A stretch of DNA of 64,000 nucleotides from Streptomyces sp. NRRL B-1347. GTDB lineage: Bacteria; Actinomycetota; Actinomycetes; Streptomycetales; Streptomycetaceae. The stretch covers positions 186,001-250,000 of the forward strand of contig NZ_JOJM01000004.1 in NCBI RefSeq assembly GCF_000720325.1, read 5' to 3'. Of the stretch, positions 16,981 through 25,019 are shown piece after piece. The position numbers were made by a program, and so were the translations under genes. Positions within the stretch are counted from its first letter, which is position 1. The number at the start of each line of letters is the position of its first letter. The notes beneath the pieces were generated by a model that saw nothing but the letters and a program-made list of their open reading frames with translations, did no database searches and was not told where the DNA came from.

Positions 16981-17922
16981 ATGGATCCAAGGATCGAGCT
17001 CGATGCCGTCGGGGGAGCGCGGGACGCGTTCGGGGAGCGCGTACGGAAGCGACTGCGCTGCGCGACGGCCGCCGCCGTGCTGCTCCTGGCGGCCGTCTAC
17101 GCCGCCTTCGTCCTGACCGGGACCGGCCAGCGGTGGGAGAACGCCGCGCTGGCCGGACGGCACCTCGACGAATCCCTCGCCGCGGCCCACGACGCGAGCC
17201 GCCTCCTGGACCACATCACGGTCTCCTCGCTGGCCGCGGCCGTCCTGGTGCTGGCCGCGATCGGGCTGCTGCGCAGGCGGTACGCGCTCACCGCGGCGGC
17301 CGTCGGCACGGTGTGCGGGTCGCTGCTGGCCGCCGAGATCCTCAAGCGGTACGTCCTGCCCCGGCCCGACCTCGTCGACGCGCCGGACGGCCTCACGCAC
17401 AACAGCTTCCCCAGCGGGCACACCACCATCGCGATGAGCGTGATGTTCGGCCTGATCCTCGTCGTGCCCTACCGGCTGCGCGGCCTGGCCGCCGGAATCT
17501 GCTACCTGTGGGCGGCCTTCGTCGGCGCCTACACCGTGGCCGCGGGCTGGCACCGGCCCAGCGACATGCTCGGCGCCGACCTGCTCGTCCTGGCCGTCGT
17601 CTGCGGCCTCACCGCAGCCCTCGCCCGCACCGGCCGGGTACGCCGGGCGGGTGGGCGCCGCTTCCCCCTGCGCGCCCTGCTCGTCGTCCTCCCCCTGACC
17701 TTCTTCGCCCTCACCGGCCTGGTGACCGGCACGATCCTGCTGCTCGACTCCATGTTCCGGCTGGACGCCCGCGACCCCGCCGTGCCCCGGCTGGCCTACG
17801 AGTCCGGACACGCCCTGGCCGCCGGAGCCGGTGCCGCCGTCACACTGCTCCTGCTCGCCCTGCTGCGCCACGTCGACCTGGACGGCCCCGGCCCGCGCCG
17901 CAGCCGTGGGCGCGTGCTGTGA
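16981..17922 (+). CDS. PAP2-type membrane phosphatase
   Basis: 313 residues from ATG 16981. The three phosphatase motifs are present: LKRYVLPRP, FPSGHTT and AGWHRPSDM, with about six membrane helices. The catalytic His of motif 3 and the supporting His of motif 2 are intact. The enzyme should remove phosphate from lipid phosphates such as phosphatidate or undecaprenyl diphosphate on the outer face. An unusual feature is two extra C-terminal helices after motif 3. It ends 7 bp from the convergent MFS gene of the lanthipeptide cluster. Confidence 0.9.
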   Translation: MDPRIELDAVGGARDAFGERVRKRLRCATAAAVLLLAAVYAAFVLTGTGQRWENAALAGRHLDESLAAAHDASRLLDHITVSSLAAAVLVLAAIGLLRRRYALTAAAVGTVCGSLLAAEILKRYVLPRPDLVDAPDGLTHNSFPSGHTTIAMSVMFGLILVVPYRLRGLAAGICYLWAAFVGAYTVAAGWHRPSDMLGADLLVLAVVCGLTAALARTGRVRRAGGRRFPLRALLVVLPLTFFALTGLVTGTILLLDSMFRLDARDPAVPRLAYESGHALAAGAGAAVTLLLLALLRHVDLDGPGPRRSRGRVL

Positions 17923-17929
17923 CGGGCCC

Positions 17930-19204
17930 TCAGTCCGCCGCCGACACCTCCGCGCGTCCCGTCTCGGGCGTGCGGTCCGCCTCGGCGTCGCCGGGCCCCG
18001 GTGGCCGGAACACCCCCCGGCCCGGCGACGCCGCCGCGCACGCCGCGAGGAGCGCGGCGAAGACCAGGAAGACCGTGGCGGCGGGGAGTTCGTCCAGGAG
18101 CGCCCCGGCGAGCGTCGCTCCCAGGGGCGGCGTGGCCATGAACAGCAGCCCGATCGCACTGTTCACGCGGCCCTGCAGCCGCGCGGGCGTGTGCAGCAGG
18201 CGCGCCAGCGTCATCACGGAGCCCGACACGGCCACCGCGAGGGCGCACCCCGCGAGCAGGGCCGCGAGTACCGCCGACTCAGGTGCCAGGGCCATCGCGC
18301 CCACCAGGGCCGCGCACACCACGCCGGTGGACAGCACGATCGTCGACGAGTCGAGATGCCGGCTCGCCAGCGGTACGAGGACGACGCCCACCATGGCGCC
18401 CGCCGCCGACGTCGCCGTGACCATCCCGACGGACAGGCCGGACGCGCCCTCGCGCGCGACGGTGACCACGACCGCCAGGTACACCCCGTCGAGGGCTAAG
18501 TTCTGCGCCGACGCCACCAGGGTCAGCCGACGCAGCAGCCGCTCCCGCCACAGGAAGCGGAGCCCGGTCGTGAAGGACGGCCACCAGCCCTCGCGCGGCC
18601 CGGCGGGGACGCCGGGGCGCACGCCGAGGGCGAGCAGACAGCAGGCCGACACCGTGTAGGACGCGCAGTCGAGCCAGAACGGAAGGCTCGCCCCCGCGCC
18701 GAACAACGCGCCCCCGACCACCGGGCCCAGGAGGTACGCGGCCTGCCCGCGCACCTGGTTGACGGTGAGCGCCGTGGCCAGCTTGGCCTCCGGCACGACC
18801 TCGCGCACCAGGGGCAGGGCGGCGGCGTTGAACGGCGCGGTGAGGAAGCCCAGCACCGCGCCCGCGGCCAGCAGCACCGGGAGCGACGCGAGACCGGCGA
18901 CGACCGCCGCCGCGAGGGCCGCGCTCGCCGCCGCGCGGCCCGCCTCGCACACGAGGAGCACCGCGCGGCGGTCGAACCGGTCGGCGAGCGGGCCCGACGG
19001 CAGACAGGCGAGGGCGAGCGAGCCCGTCCACACCGCCTCCACCAGGCCGACGCGCAGCGGCGAACCGGTGACCTGGAGGACGAGCAGGGGCAGGGCCACG
19101 GCGGCGGCGCCCGAGCCGAGCATGGACAGGCCCTGCCCGGCGCACAGGAGCTGGAAGTCCCGGTTGCGGCGCAGGCTGTCCGTCGCGGGCGCCCCGCGCT
19201 TCAC
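17930..19204 (-). CDS. MFS exporter of the lanthipeptide-like cluster
   Basis: 424 residues with about 12 membrane helices, of the DHA3/MFS type (FQLLCAGQGLSMLGSGAAAVALPLLVLQ, then LADRFDRRAVLLVCE as the A-motif equivalent). Its GTG start overlaps the stop of the upstream LanKC by 4 bp, so it is coupled to that gene and probably exports the peptide product. It has a TTA leucine codon, read from 18499 down to 18497 in the stretch AQNLALDG, so translation may depend on the bldA tRNA. ABC exporters are more usual for class III lanthipeptides. No terminator is visible after it. Confidence 0.88.
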   Translation of the reverse strand: MKRGAPATDSLRRNRDFQLLCAGQGLSMLGSGAAAVALPLLVLQVTGSPLRVGLVEAVWTGSLALACLPSGPLADRFDRRAVLLVCEAGRAAASAALAAAVVAGLASLPVLLAAGAVLGFLTAPFNAAALPLVREVVPEAKLATALTVNQVRGQAAYLLGPVVGGALFGAGASLPFWLDCASYTVSACCLLALGVRPGVPAGPREGWWPSFTTGLRFLWRERLLRRLTLVASAQNLALDGVYLAVVVTVAREGASGLSVGMVTATSAAGAMVGVVLVPLASRHLDSSTIVLSTGVVCAALVGAMALAPESAVLAALLAGCALAVAVSGSVMTLARLLHTPARLQGRVNSAIGLLFMATPPLGATLAGALLDELPAATVFLVFAALLAACAAASPGRGVFRPPGPGDAEADRTPETGRAEVSAAD

Positions 19205-21771
19205 GCCGGTGATCCCACGGGCGCGGCCTCAAACAGGGGCAGCGGTGCGCCCGGCCCGCCGGTCAGCGCGCCGTGCACGGCCAGCAGCACTCCGGCCGTG
19301 CCGGTGGCCAGGTCCATGGAGAGCTTCAGGAGGCCGTCGAGCGCGAAGGCCCGCCGTCCCCGGAAGCGCACGCAGTGGAGGCCCAGGCTCCGCAGGTGTA
19401 CAGCCGCTGCGGAGCCCGGGCCGGCCAGGCGGGAGGCGGCGTGGAGCAAGCCCGCCTGACCGTCGAGGAGGCCGGGGGACAGGAGGAGTTCCGTCCCCAG
19501 GCCCGCGCGCAAGCGATCGCGTACGCGCGCGTAGTGCGGGTCGTCGTGGTGCCGGAGGTACGCGTCCAGGGCGAGGCCGATCCCCGCGCCGCCCCGGTCG
19601 AGGGTCGGCAGCCACCGCTGCCCGTCCCTGACCTGGAGGAGGCCTGCGCGCGGCTCCCCGCAGCGGCCGAGGTCACGGGCCAGCGCGAGCTGGGCGAGGC
19701 GCAGCCACCGGTCGTCACCGGTCGTCCCGTGCAGCCGGGTGAACAGCAGGGCCGGGCCCGACCAGCCGTGCATGAGGCCCACGGCATCCGCGGGGCCCCG
19801 CAGCCGGCCGCCGTCCTCGATGACGCGGGCGAGCCGCTCGCCCAGGGCCTCGGCCGCACTGACGTCCTCGTCGCGGCCGGTGCCGGTGGCGAAGTGCAGC
19901 CGGGCGAGGCCGATGCCCGCGAGTCCGCCGAACAGACCCGCCCCGCAGCCGCCGAGGTCGACGCCGTCGAGCCGGTCGAGCGTCTCGCGGGCCTCGTCAC
20001 CGCGCCCCAACACGTCCAGGACGTACGCGACTCCGGCGAGGCCGTCGTACAGTCCGGGCCGCGGCCAGCGGGTCCGCCGCGCCGCCCGCACCAGCCACTC
20101 GACGTGGTCGGCGAAGGCCGGGTGCCCCGAGCGGCCGGTGGCGTGCAGGGCGTACAGGACGCCCGCCGCGCCGAAGGCGAGGGCCGCGCCCTGGTTGTCG
20201 AACTGCCGCACGTCACCGGGGAAGAGCCGGTCGTCGCGCTCCGGCGTCGCGCTGAGCAGGATTGCCTCGGTCATCGAATCGAGGGCGGCCACACCGTCGG
20301 CCTCCGGGTCCTCGGGCCAGCGGGAGCCGTCCGGCTCGTCGGCGTCCTCGACCGGCGGCAGCCGGCCGGGCGGCGGGGAGAGCCGCTGCCGCAGCCGCGC
20401 GCCGAACCCCGGCGGCACCGGGAAGCGCAGCTCGCTCCAGGCGGTCAGCTGGGCGAGCTTGTCCGGGTCGAAGCGCAGGAGCGGCGTCAGCGGGCAGAAC
20501 AGCGCGAGGGCCAGGGCCGCGAGCCCGTACGTGTCCACGGAGCGCCCCGACCGTGCCCACCGCGCGGTGAACCCGGGCGTGCCGAGCGCGGGCGCACCCG
20601 CGTCGCCGTCCGCGTGCGCCGTCTCGAAGTCGACCAGGCACACGCTGCCGTCCGGGCGCACCATGACGTTGCCGGGCTGGAGGTCACCGAAGACGACGCC
20701 ACGGGCGTGCAGTTCCGCCACGGCCCGCTCGATCCGGTCGAGGACGTCGCACGCCCAGCGGGCGTACGCGTCGAGCTCCGCCGCGTCCGCGCCGACGCGG
20801 AACAGCGGATGGCGGCGCCCGATCGCCTCCTGCAGGGTCTCGCCGGGGATCAACTCCTGGACGAGGAACTGGTGTTCCCAGTGGCGGGTGCGGCCGTGGA
20901 GGCGCGGCACGCAGTCGAGCCCGGCGAGCCGCGCCAGCATCGCCTCCTCGTTGGCCAGGCGGGCCACGGCGTCCGTGCCCCGGTCGTCGAGGCCCGCGTG
21001 GGGGCGCGCCTCGCGCAGGACCACGCGGCGGCCGGTGTCCTTCTCCACGGCCCGGTAGACCCCGCCGCCGTTGGAGAAGTGCAGCGCCTTCTCCACCCGG
21101 TAGGGGAAGCCGCCCGGCGCGGCCGAGCGGAACGCGGCGATGTGCGGGGCGAGGAAACCCGGCGGCTCCACCCACGGCGGCACCCGGAACGACGCGCTGC
21201 GCACGTCGGGCACCAGGGCGCCGCCGGGGCCCGCGACCGCCGGGACGTACTCGCCGTCGGGCGCGAAGCAGTACACCGGGTCGAACCCGCCGTAGCGCAC
21301 GTACAGCGGGCCTTCGCCCCACCGCAGGTCGCTGAGCACGTACGGCCCCTCGACGCCGTGAAGCCGCGCCGCGAGGCCGGTCAGGACGCGCTCCAGGTCC
21401 GGCTCGTCGACGGGGTAGACGGTCACGAGCTTGCCGCCCGCGGGGCGCGGCGCCTGCTTGGCGTTGACCTGGCGGTGCACGACCGCGCTGCGCAGGAACT
21501 TGAAGGTGGCGCCGTGCTCGACGCAGTAGTCCCAGGCGGTGTCGACGACGTGCTCGGCCCGGTCCTCCGTGGCCGAGATGTGGATCTTCCAGCCCTGGCG
21601 GGGCAGCAAGGTGTCACGGCGGCGCAGGTTGACCCAGCCGCCGCGCTCCGCGCGCAGCCAGCCCGAGGGCGGCGGGCTTGCCGTGCGGGCGAAGCGGCTC
21701 CCGGCGTCGTCCACGCGGTCGAGCGCGTCCATGAAGCAGGGGTCCGCGACGAGATGGCCCTGAGCGAGCAT
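19201..21771 (-). CDS. Class III lanthionine synthetase (LanKC), kinase motifs retained
   Basis: 856 residues from ATG 21771 (AGGAG 9 nt upstream). N-terminal lyase domain: GWKIHIS at 61-67 carries the KxHxS signature of SpvC/OspF-like phospho-Ser/Thr lyases, and GPLYVRY is at 154-160. Kinase domain about 220-470: GDLQPGN at 362-368 with catalytic Asp363 and Asn368, and DFE at 381-383 in place of DFG. The beta-3 Lys position appears as Arg (VVLREARPH). C-terminal LanC-like cyclase from about 520, with GAAGVLYALH and LMHGWSGPAL but without the Zn-binding Cys-His-Gly motif, as expected for class III. It should phosphorylate, eliminate and cyclise Ser/Thr/Cys in the two precursors just upstream. 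Confidence 0.9.
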   Translation of the reverse strand: MLAQGHLVADPCFMDALDRVDDAGSRFARTASPPPSGWLRAERGGWVNLRRRDTLLPRQGWKIHISATEDRAEHVVDTAWDYCVEHGATFKFLRSAVVHRQVNAKQAPRPAGGKLVTVYPVDEPDLERVLTGLAARLHGVEGPYVLSDLRWGEGPLYVRYGGFDPVYCFAPDGEYVPAVAGPGGALVPDVRSASFRVPPWVEPPGFLAPHIAAFRSAAPGGFPYRVEKALHFSNGGGVYRAVEKDTGRRVVLREARPHAGLDDRGTDAVARLANEEAMLARLAGLDCVPRLHGRTRHWEHQFLVQELIPGETLQEAIGRRHPLFRVGADAAELDAYARWACDVLDRIERAVAELHARGVVFGDLQPGNVMVRPDGSVCLVDFETAHADGDAGAPALGTPGFTARWARSGRSVDTYGLAALALALFCPLTPLLRFDPDKLAQLTAWSELRFPVPPGFGARLRQRLSPPPGRLPPVEDADEPDGSRWPEDPEADGVAALDSMTEAILLSATPERDDRLFPGDVRQFDNQGAALAFGAAGVLYALHATGRSGHPAFADHVEWLVRAARRTRWPRPGLYDGLAGVAYVLDVLGRGDEARETLDRLDGVDLGGCGAGLFGGLAGIGLARLHFATGTGRDEDVSAAEALGERLARVIEDGGRLRGPADAVGLMHGWSGPALLFTRLHGTTGDDRWLRLAQLALARDLGRCGEPRAGLLQVRDGQRWLPTLDRGGAGIGLALDAYLRHHDDPHYARVRDRLRAGLGTELLLSPGLLDGQAGLLHAASRLAGPGSAAAVHLRSLGLHCVRFRGRRAFALDGLLKLSMDLATGTAGVLLAVHGALTGGPGAPLPLFEAAPVGSPA

Positions 21772-21811
21772 GGTGTGAGTCTCCTGGTGCCGGTCCCGGT
21801 CGGTGGTCGAG

Positions 21812-21845
21812 GCCTGCCGGCCGTGGGTGGCCACGGCCGGCAGGC
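21812..21845 (-). promoter_or_regulatory. 15-bp perfect hairpin between precursor and synthetase genes
   Basis: On the plus strand GCCTGCCGGCCGTGG (21812-21826) and CCACGGCCGGCAGGC (21831-21845) are exact inverted copies with a 4-nt loop. In the transcript it lies 21 nt after the stop of precursor 1 and 40 nt before the LanKC start. Hairpins at this place in lanthipeptide operons act as partial terminators or RNA stabilisers, so that precursor mRNA exceeds enzyme mRNA. That role is inferred here. Confidence 0.75.
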
Positions 21846-21866
21846 GTCACGGAATGAGACAGGGCG

Positions 21867-21962
21867 TCAGCCCATCCCGAACGTGCTGTGGTAGCTGTTG
21901 ACGCAGGGCCAGAGGGAGAGGGTCTCCTCCTCCAGCTCCTGCAGTTCGAGGATCTCCGCCAT
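21867..21962 (-). CDS. Class III lanthipeptide-like precursor peptide 1
   Basis: A 31-residue peptide, too short for most gene callers. The leader MAEILELQELEEE matches the ILxLQ recognition motif of class III leaders (from recall, e.g. erythreapeptin). The core has SLWPC (16-20), NSYHSTF (22-28) and ends at G31. There is one Cys (20) and Ser/Thr at 14, 16, 23, 26 and 27. Its ribosome binding site AAGGAGGTGA is a full anti-16S match. It differs from precursor 2 at residues 15, 21, 29 and 31 only (Leu, Val, Gly, Gly here). It lies 62 bp after precursor 2 and upstream of LanKC. The leader is unusually short. Confidence 0.88.
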   Translation of the reverse strand: MAEILELQELEEETLSLWPCVNSYHSTFGMG

Positions 21963-22024
21963 GTGTGTCACCTCCTTCGTGCGGTTCTCGGTGGCAAAGA
22001 AGGAGCGGGTACGGGCGTCCCGGA

Positions 22025-22120
22025 TCAGCTCATGGTGAAGGTGCTGTGGTAGCTGTTGGCGCAGGGCCACAGGGAGGGGGTCTCCTCCTCCAGCTCCTGC
22101 AGTTCGAGGATCTCCGCCAT
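22025..22120 (-). CDS. Class III lanthipeptide-like precursor peptide 2
   Basis: A 31-residue peptide, 27 of 31 residues identical to precursor 1, with Pro15, Ala21, Thr29 and Ser31. Leader MAEILELQELEEE; core with SLWPC and NSYHSTF. The start lies 5 nt after the LanKC paralogue stop. Its ribosome binding site GGGAGGTGA overlaps that stop codon, so it is coupled to the upstream gene. The usual labionin pattern S-x2-S-x3-C is absent: S23-x2-S26-x3 leads to Met30, and the only Cys lies before these serines. A Dha16-Cys20 lanthionine would close over Leu-Trp-Pro. Confidence 0.88.
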   Translation of the reverse strand: MAEILELQELEEETPSLWPCANSYHSTFTMS

Positions 22121-22125
22121 GTGAA

Positions 22126-24720
22126 TCACCTCCCTTCGCGGACTTGTGGGTACGAGGGCCGCGGGTCGAGGTACGGCAGGACGGGCCCGCCACCCCCGAA
22201 CGCGGAGTCCAGAGCGAGCAGTACGCCCGCGGCGCCGGTGGCCAGGTCGGCGGAGAGCCGCAGCATCCGGAAGCCCGGGAAGGCCAGGTGGCCGCGGTAG
22301 GAGTGCGCGTACCAGGCCATCCGGCGCACCTGGGTGCGCAGGGCCTCGCGGTCCCCGGGTCCTTCGAGCGCGGCGAGCACCGCGATCGCGCCCGCCCGGC
22401 CGCGCAGCAGCCCGGCGTTGCGCACGTACAGCGCGCCGCAGGTGTGCCGGACGGCGGCGAGCAGCGCGGCCCTGCCCTCCTCGGGCCGGTGCCGCAGCAA
22501 CGCCCGCAGGGGGAAGGCGAGTCCGCAGCTCCCGCCGTGCAGGTAGGGCAGCTGGTGGGTGCCGTCGAAGAGCGTGAGGGAGCCGTCCGCCGCGGTGCTG
22601 CACCGCGCGATGTCGAAGCCGAGCGCGCGCTCGGCGAGCCCCAGGTAGCGGGCGACCCCGGTCTCCTCGTACAGGTGCAGGAACAGCAGCGCGATGCCGG
22701 ATCCGCCGTGCAGCAGGCCGTACGGCGGGGGAGTGCCGGGGCGCGGCGCGGCCGGTCCCCGCGTGACGAGCCCGGCCAGGTCGACGGCGGTGCGCAGGGC
22801 CGCGTCGTGGAGCGCGGTGTCCCCGGTGGCGCGGGCGAACCGCAGCTGGTTCAGGGCGATTCCGGCGCTGCCGCCCGCCAGGTCCGGGCGGATCACGCGG
22901 GCGTCAAGGGGCCGGGCGCGGTCGAGGACGGCGAGGGCGCGGTCGCGGTGGCCGAGCAGATCGAGCGTGAGGGCCACGCCGTGCAGCCCGTCGTACAGGC
23001 CCGGCCGTGGGTCCGGGTCGCGCTCGGCGGCGTCCGCGAGCCACGTGACGTAGTCGGCGGGGACGGCCGCGCCCACCCGGTGCAGGGCGTACAGGACCCC
23101 GGCGGCGCCGTGGGCGAACGACGGTCCGCCGAGGGCCGCGGGCCCGAAGGGGGTGCCGGGGAAGAGCCGGTCGGCGCGCTCGGGCGTGGCCATCGCGTGC
23201 AGGCCCGCCACCAGGGAGTCGCGCAGGGCGGGCCAGTCGGGGCGCTCCGCGGCGAGCCGCCCGGCGTGGTCGGCCGCCTCCGTCTCCGGCCCTGTCGCCC
23301 GGGACAGGCGGGACAGGAGGGTGGCGCCGAAGCCCGGCGGGACGGGGTAGTGCTGGTCGACGGCGCGGGTGAGGACGCGCAGGGTCGTCCGGTCGCGGTG
23401 CGGCACCGGAAGCAGCAGCCACAGCCGCAGCACGTCGAGCAGATGGGCGGTGGCGGCCCGGCCGCTCAGCCCGGCCGGTGCCGTGAAGCCCTCCTCGCCG
23501 ACGGCCGGGGCCCGGTCGTCCGTGAGGTCCGTGACCGTGTCCAGACGGCTGAGCACGACGCGGTCGTCCGGGCCGAGGACGAGGTGCTCCGGGTTGAGTT
23601 CGCCGAGGCGGAACCCGCGGTGCCGGAGCGCGTCCAGGGCTGCGGCGACCCGGCCGACGACGCCGAGGGCCCACTCCGCGTAGCCCGGGGCCTCCTTCTC
23701 CGCGCGGTCCTCGGTGGCCAGCGGGAAGGCGGCGGCCGCCGCCTCGGCCAGGCTCCGGCCCTCGGGCAGTTCGACGGCCAGGAAGTGGTGTCCCGCCTGG
23801 ACGTGGTGGCGCACGACGCGGGGCACGCAGTCCAGGTCCGCGAGCCGCTCCAGGACCGCTCGTTCGCGCGTGAGCCGGGTGACGGCGTCCGTGCCGTGCG
23901 CGTCGAGCCCGGCGTGGGGCCGGGCCTCGTGCAGCAGGACGGGCGTGTCCGTGGCGGTGTCGGTGGCCAGATAGGTGCCGCCGCCGGTGGTCAGGCGCAG
24001 GGCGCGCACCCCGCGGAAGGGGAAGGGGGCCTCCGGCGGGGCGCGCAGGGCCTTGAGGTCGGCGCGCAGGACGTCGGGCAGCGCGACCCACTCCGGGCAG
24101 CGGAACACCGGGCGGCGGTCCTCGGGCACGAGGGTGCCGTCGGGCCGTTCGAGCGCAGGGACCAGGGCGTCCTCGTCGCCGGGGGCGGCCAGGTGCCCGG
24201 CGGCGGGACATCGCCGGTCCTCCGCCGCGGCGTAGCGCACGTACAGCGGGCCCGAGCGGTGGCGCAGACAGCCCGGCACGTACGGGCCCGGCAGCGGTTC
24301 GAGCAGCGCGGTGAGGTCACCGAGCGCGGTGCCGAGCACGGTCTCGTCCGCCGGGTGCAGGACCAGCAGATCGGCGCTGGTGAGCCGGTCGGCGCGGAGG
24401 TCGCCGAGGGCCCGGGCGGCGGCCGTACCGCGTACCACGTCCACGGGGATGCCCTGCCGGAGGCAGTACTCCACGACGGTCTCCGCCGCGCGCTCCAGCT
24501 GGGGCGGCGTCACGGAGACGTGGATCCGCCAGCCCTGGCCCGCCCGCCACGCGGACGACGGCCGCAGCCGCGTCCACCATCCGCAATCGGTGCGCTCCCA
24601 GCCCCGGGGCAGGGGCCGCAGGGCCGCCGTGAGCCTTTCCGCGGTGTCGGCAAGGCGCTCCGGGAATTCGAACAAGACCGCGTCCGCGCGGTAGAAGCGG
24701 TCGTAGTCCTGGAGTTTCAT
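22126..24720 (-). CDS. LanKC paralogue with degenerate kinase motifs (probable pseudokinase)
   Basis: 864 residues from ATG 24720 (GGAGAGG upstream). It is co-linear with the other LanKC over its whole length: lyase domain with GWRIHVS (64-70, Arg for the Lys of KxHxS) and GPLYVRY (157-163), then LHEARPHAGL, kinase-like domain and LanC-like domain (GAAGVLYALH, LLHGGSGIAL). The kinase active site is lost: GELNPEH at 373-379 has Glu for the catalytic Asp and His for the metal-binding Asn. The DFG/DFE region reads SRLDTV, and the beta-3 Lys position is His264. The protein is unlikely to phosphorylate. It may bind the leader, form a heterodimer with the other LanKC, or supply lyase or cyclase activity. 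It is the gene directly before the precursors. Confidence 0.9.
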   Translation of the reverse strand: MKLQDYDRFYRADAVLFEFPERLADTAERLTAALRPLPRGWERTDCGWWTRLRPSSAWRAGQGWRIHVSVTPPQLERAAETVVEYCLRQGIPVDVVRGTAAARALGDLRADRLTSADLLVLHPADETVLGTALGDLTALLEPLPGPYVPGCLRHRSGPLYVRYAAAEDRRCPAAGHLAAPGDEDALVPALERPDGTLVPEDRRPVFRCPEWVALPDVLRADLKALRAPPEAPFPFRGVRALRLTTGGGTYLATDTATDTPVLLHEARPHAGLDAHGTDAVTRLTRERAVLERLADLDCVPRVVRHHVQAGHHFLAVELPEGRSLAEAAAAAFPLATEDRAEKEAPGYAEWALGVVGRVAAALDALRHRGFRLGELNPEHLVLGPDDRVVLSRLDTVTDLTDDRAPAVGEEGFTAPAGLSGRAATAHLLDVLRLWLLLPVPHRDRTTLRVLTRAVDQHYPVPPGFGATLLSRLSRATGPETEAADHAGRLAAERPDWPALRDSLVAGLHAMATPERADRLFPGTPFGPAALGGPSFAHGAAGVLYALHRVGAAVPADYVTWLADAAERDPDPRPGLYDGLHGVALTLDLLGHRDRALAVLDRARPLDARVIRPDLAGGSAGIALNQLRFARATGDTALHDAALRTAVDLAGLVTRGPAAPRPGTPPPYGLLHGGSGIALLFLHLYEETGVARYLGLAERALGFDIARCSTAADGSLTLFDGTHQLPYLHGGSCGLAFPLRALLRHRPEEGRAALLAAVRHTCGALYVRNAGLLRGRAGAIAVLAALEGPGDREALRTQVRRMAWYAHSYRGHLAFPGFRMLRLSADLATGAAGVLLALDSAFGGGGPVLPYLDPRPSYPQVREGR

Positions 24721-25019
24721 CACGGTGCGGCCTCTCCGATGAGAACCGGGCAGAAAGGGATTCCGGGGAATCGAGCGGAACCCCGACAGGGAATCGCGCG
24801 GCATTCGAACGAACGCCTTCCGGCGGAATTCGTGTCCGCGGAATGTGGTGCGAGAGAAGGGGCGGCGGTCGTGGGGTGGGGCGGCCGGAGCCGAACACCC
24901 GGGGCAGTCGGGGGCGGCGACCCGGCCTCATCAAGCGGCGCGGGCGTGGGCGCGGCCCCCACTGTCAAGCGGATGCGCGGCCCGGCCCACCACCGTCAAG
25001 CGGATGCGGCCCGCCACCG
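24721..25019. repeat. Cluster intergenic region with three GTCAAGCGG direct repeats
   Basis: This 299-bp gap between the radical SAM gene and the LanKC paralogue has no gene I can support. GTCAAGCGG occurs at 24964-24972, 24995-25003 and 25019-25027 (the last overlaps the radical SAM stop). The first two extend to GTCAAGCGGATGCG. On the coding (minus) strand each copy contains CGCTTGAC, i.e. a TTGAC -35-like element. Starts are 31 and 24 bp apart. The array sits where a promoter for LanKC2-precursor-LanKC1-MFS would be expected, and it may bind a regulator. Confidence 0.6.

Noticed and set aside
19273..21894. An 873-codon plus-strand frame
   Set aside because: It is antisense to the LanKC gene and has no recognisable domain or start signal.
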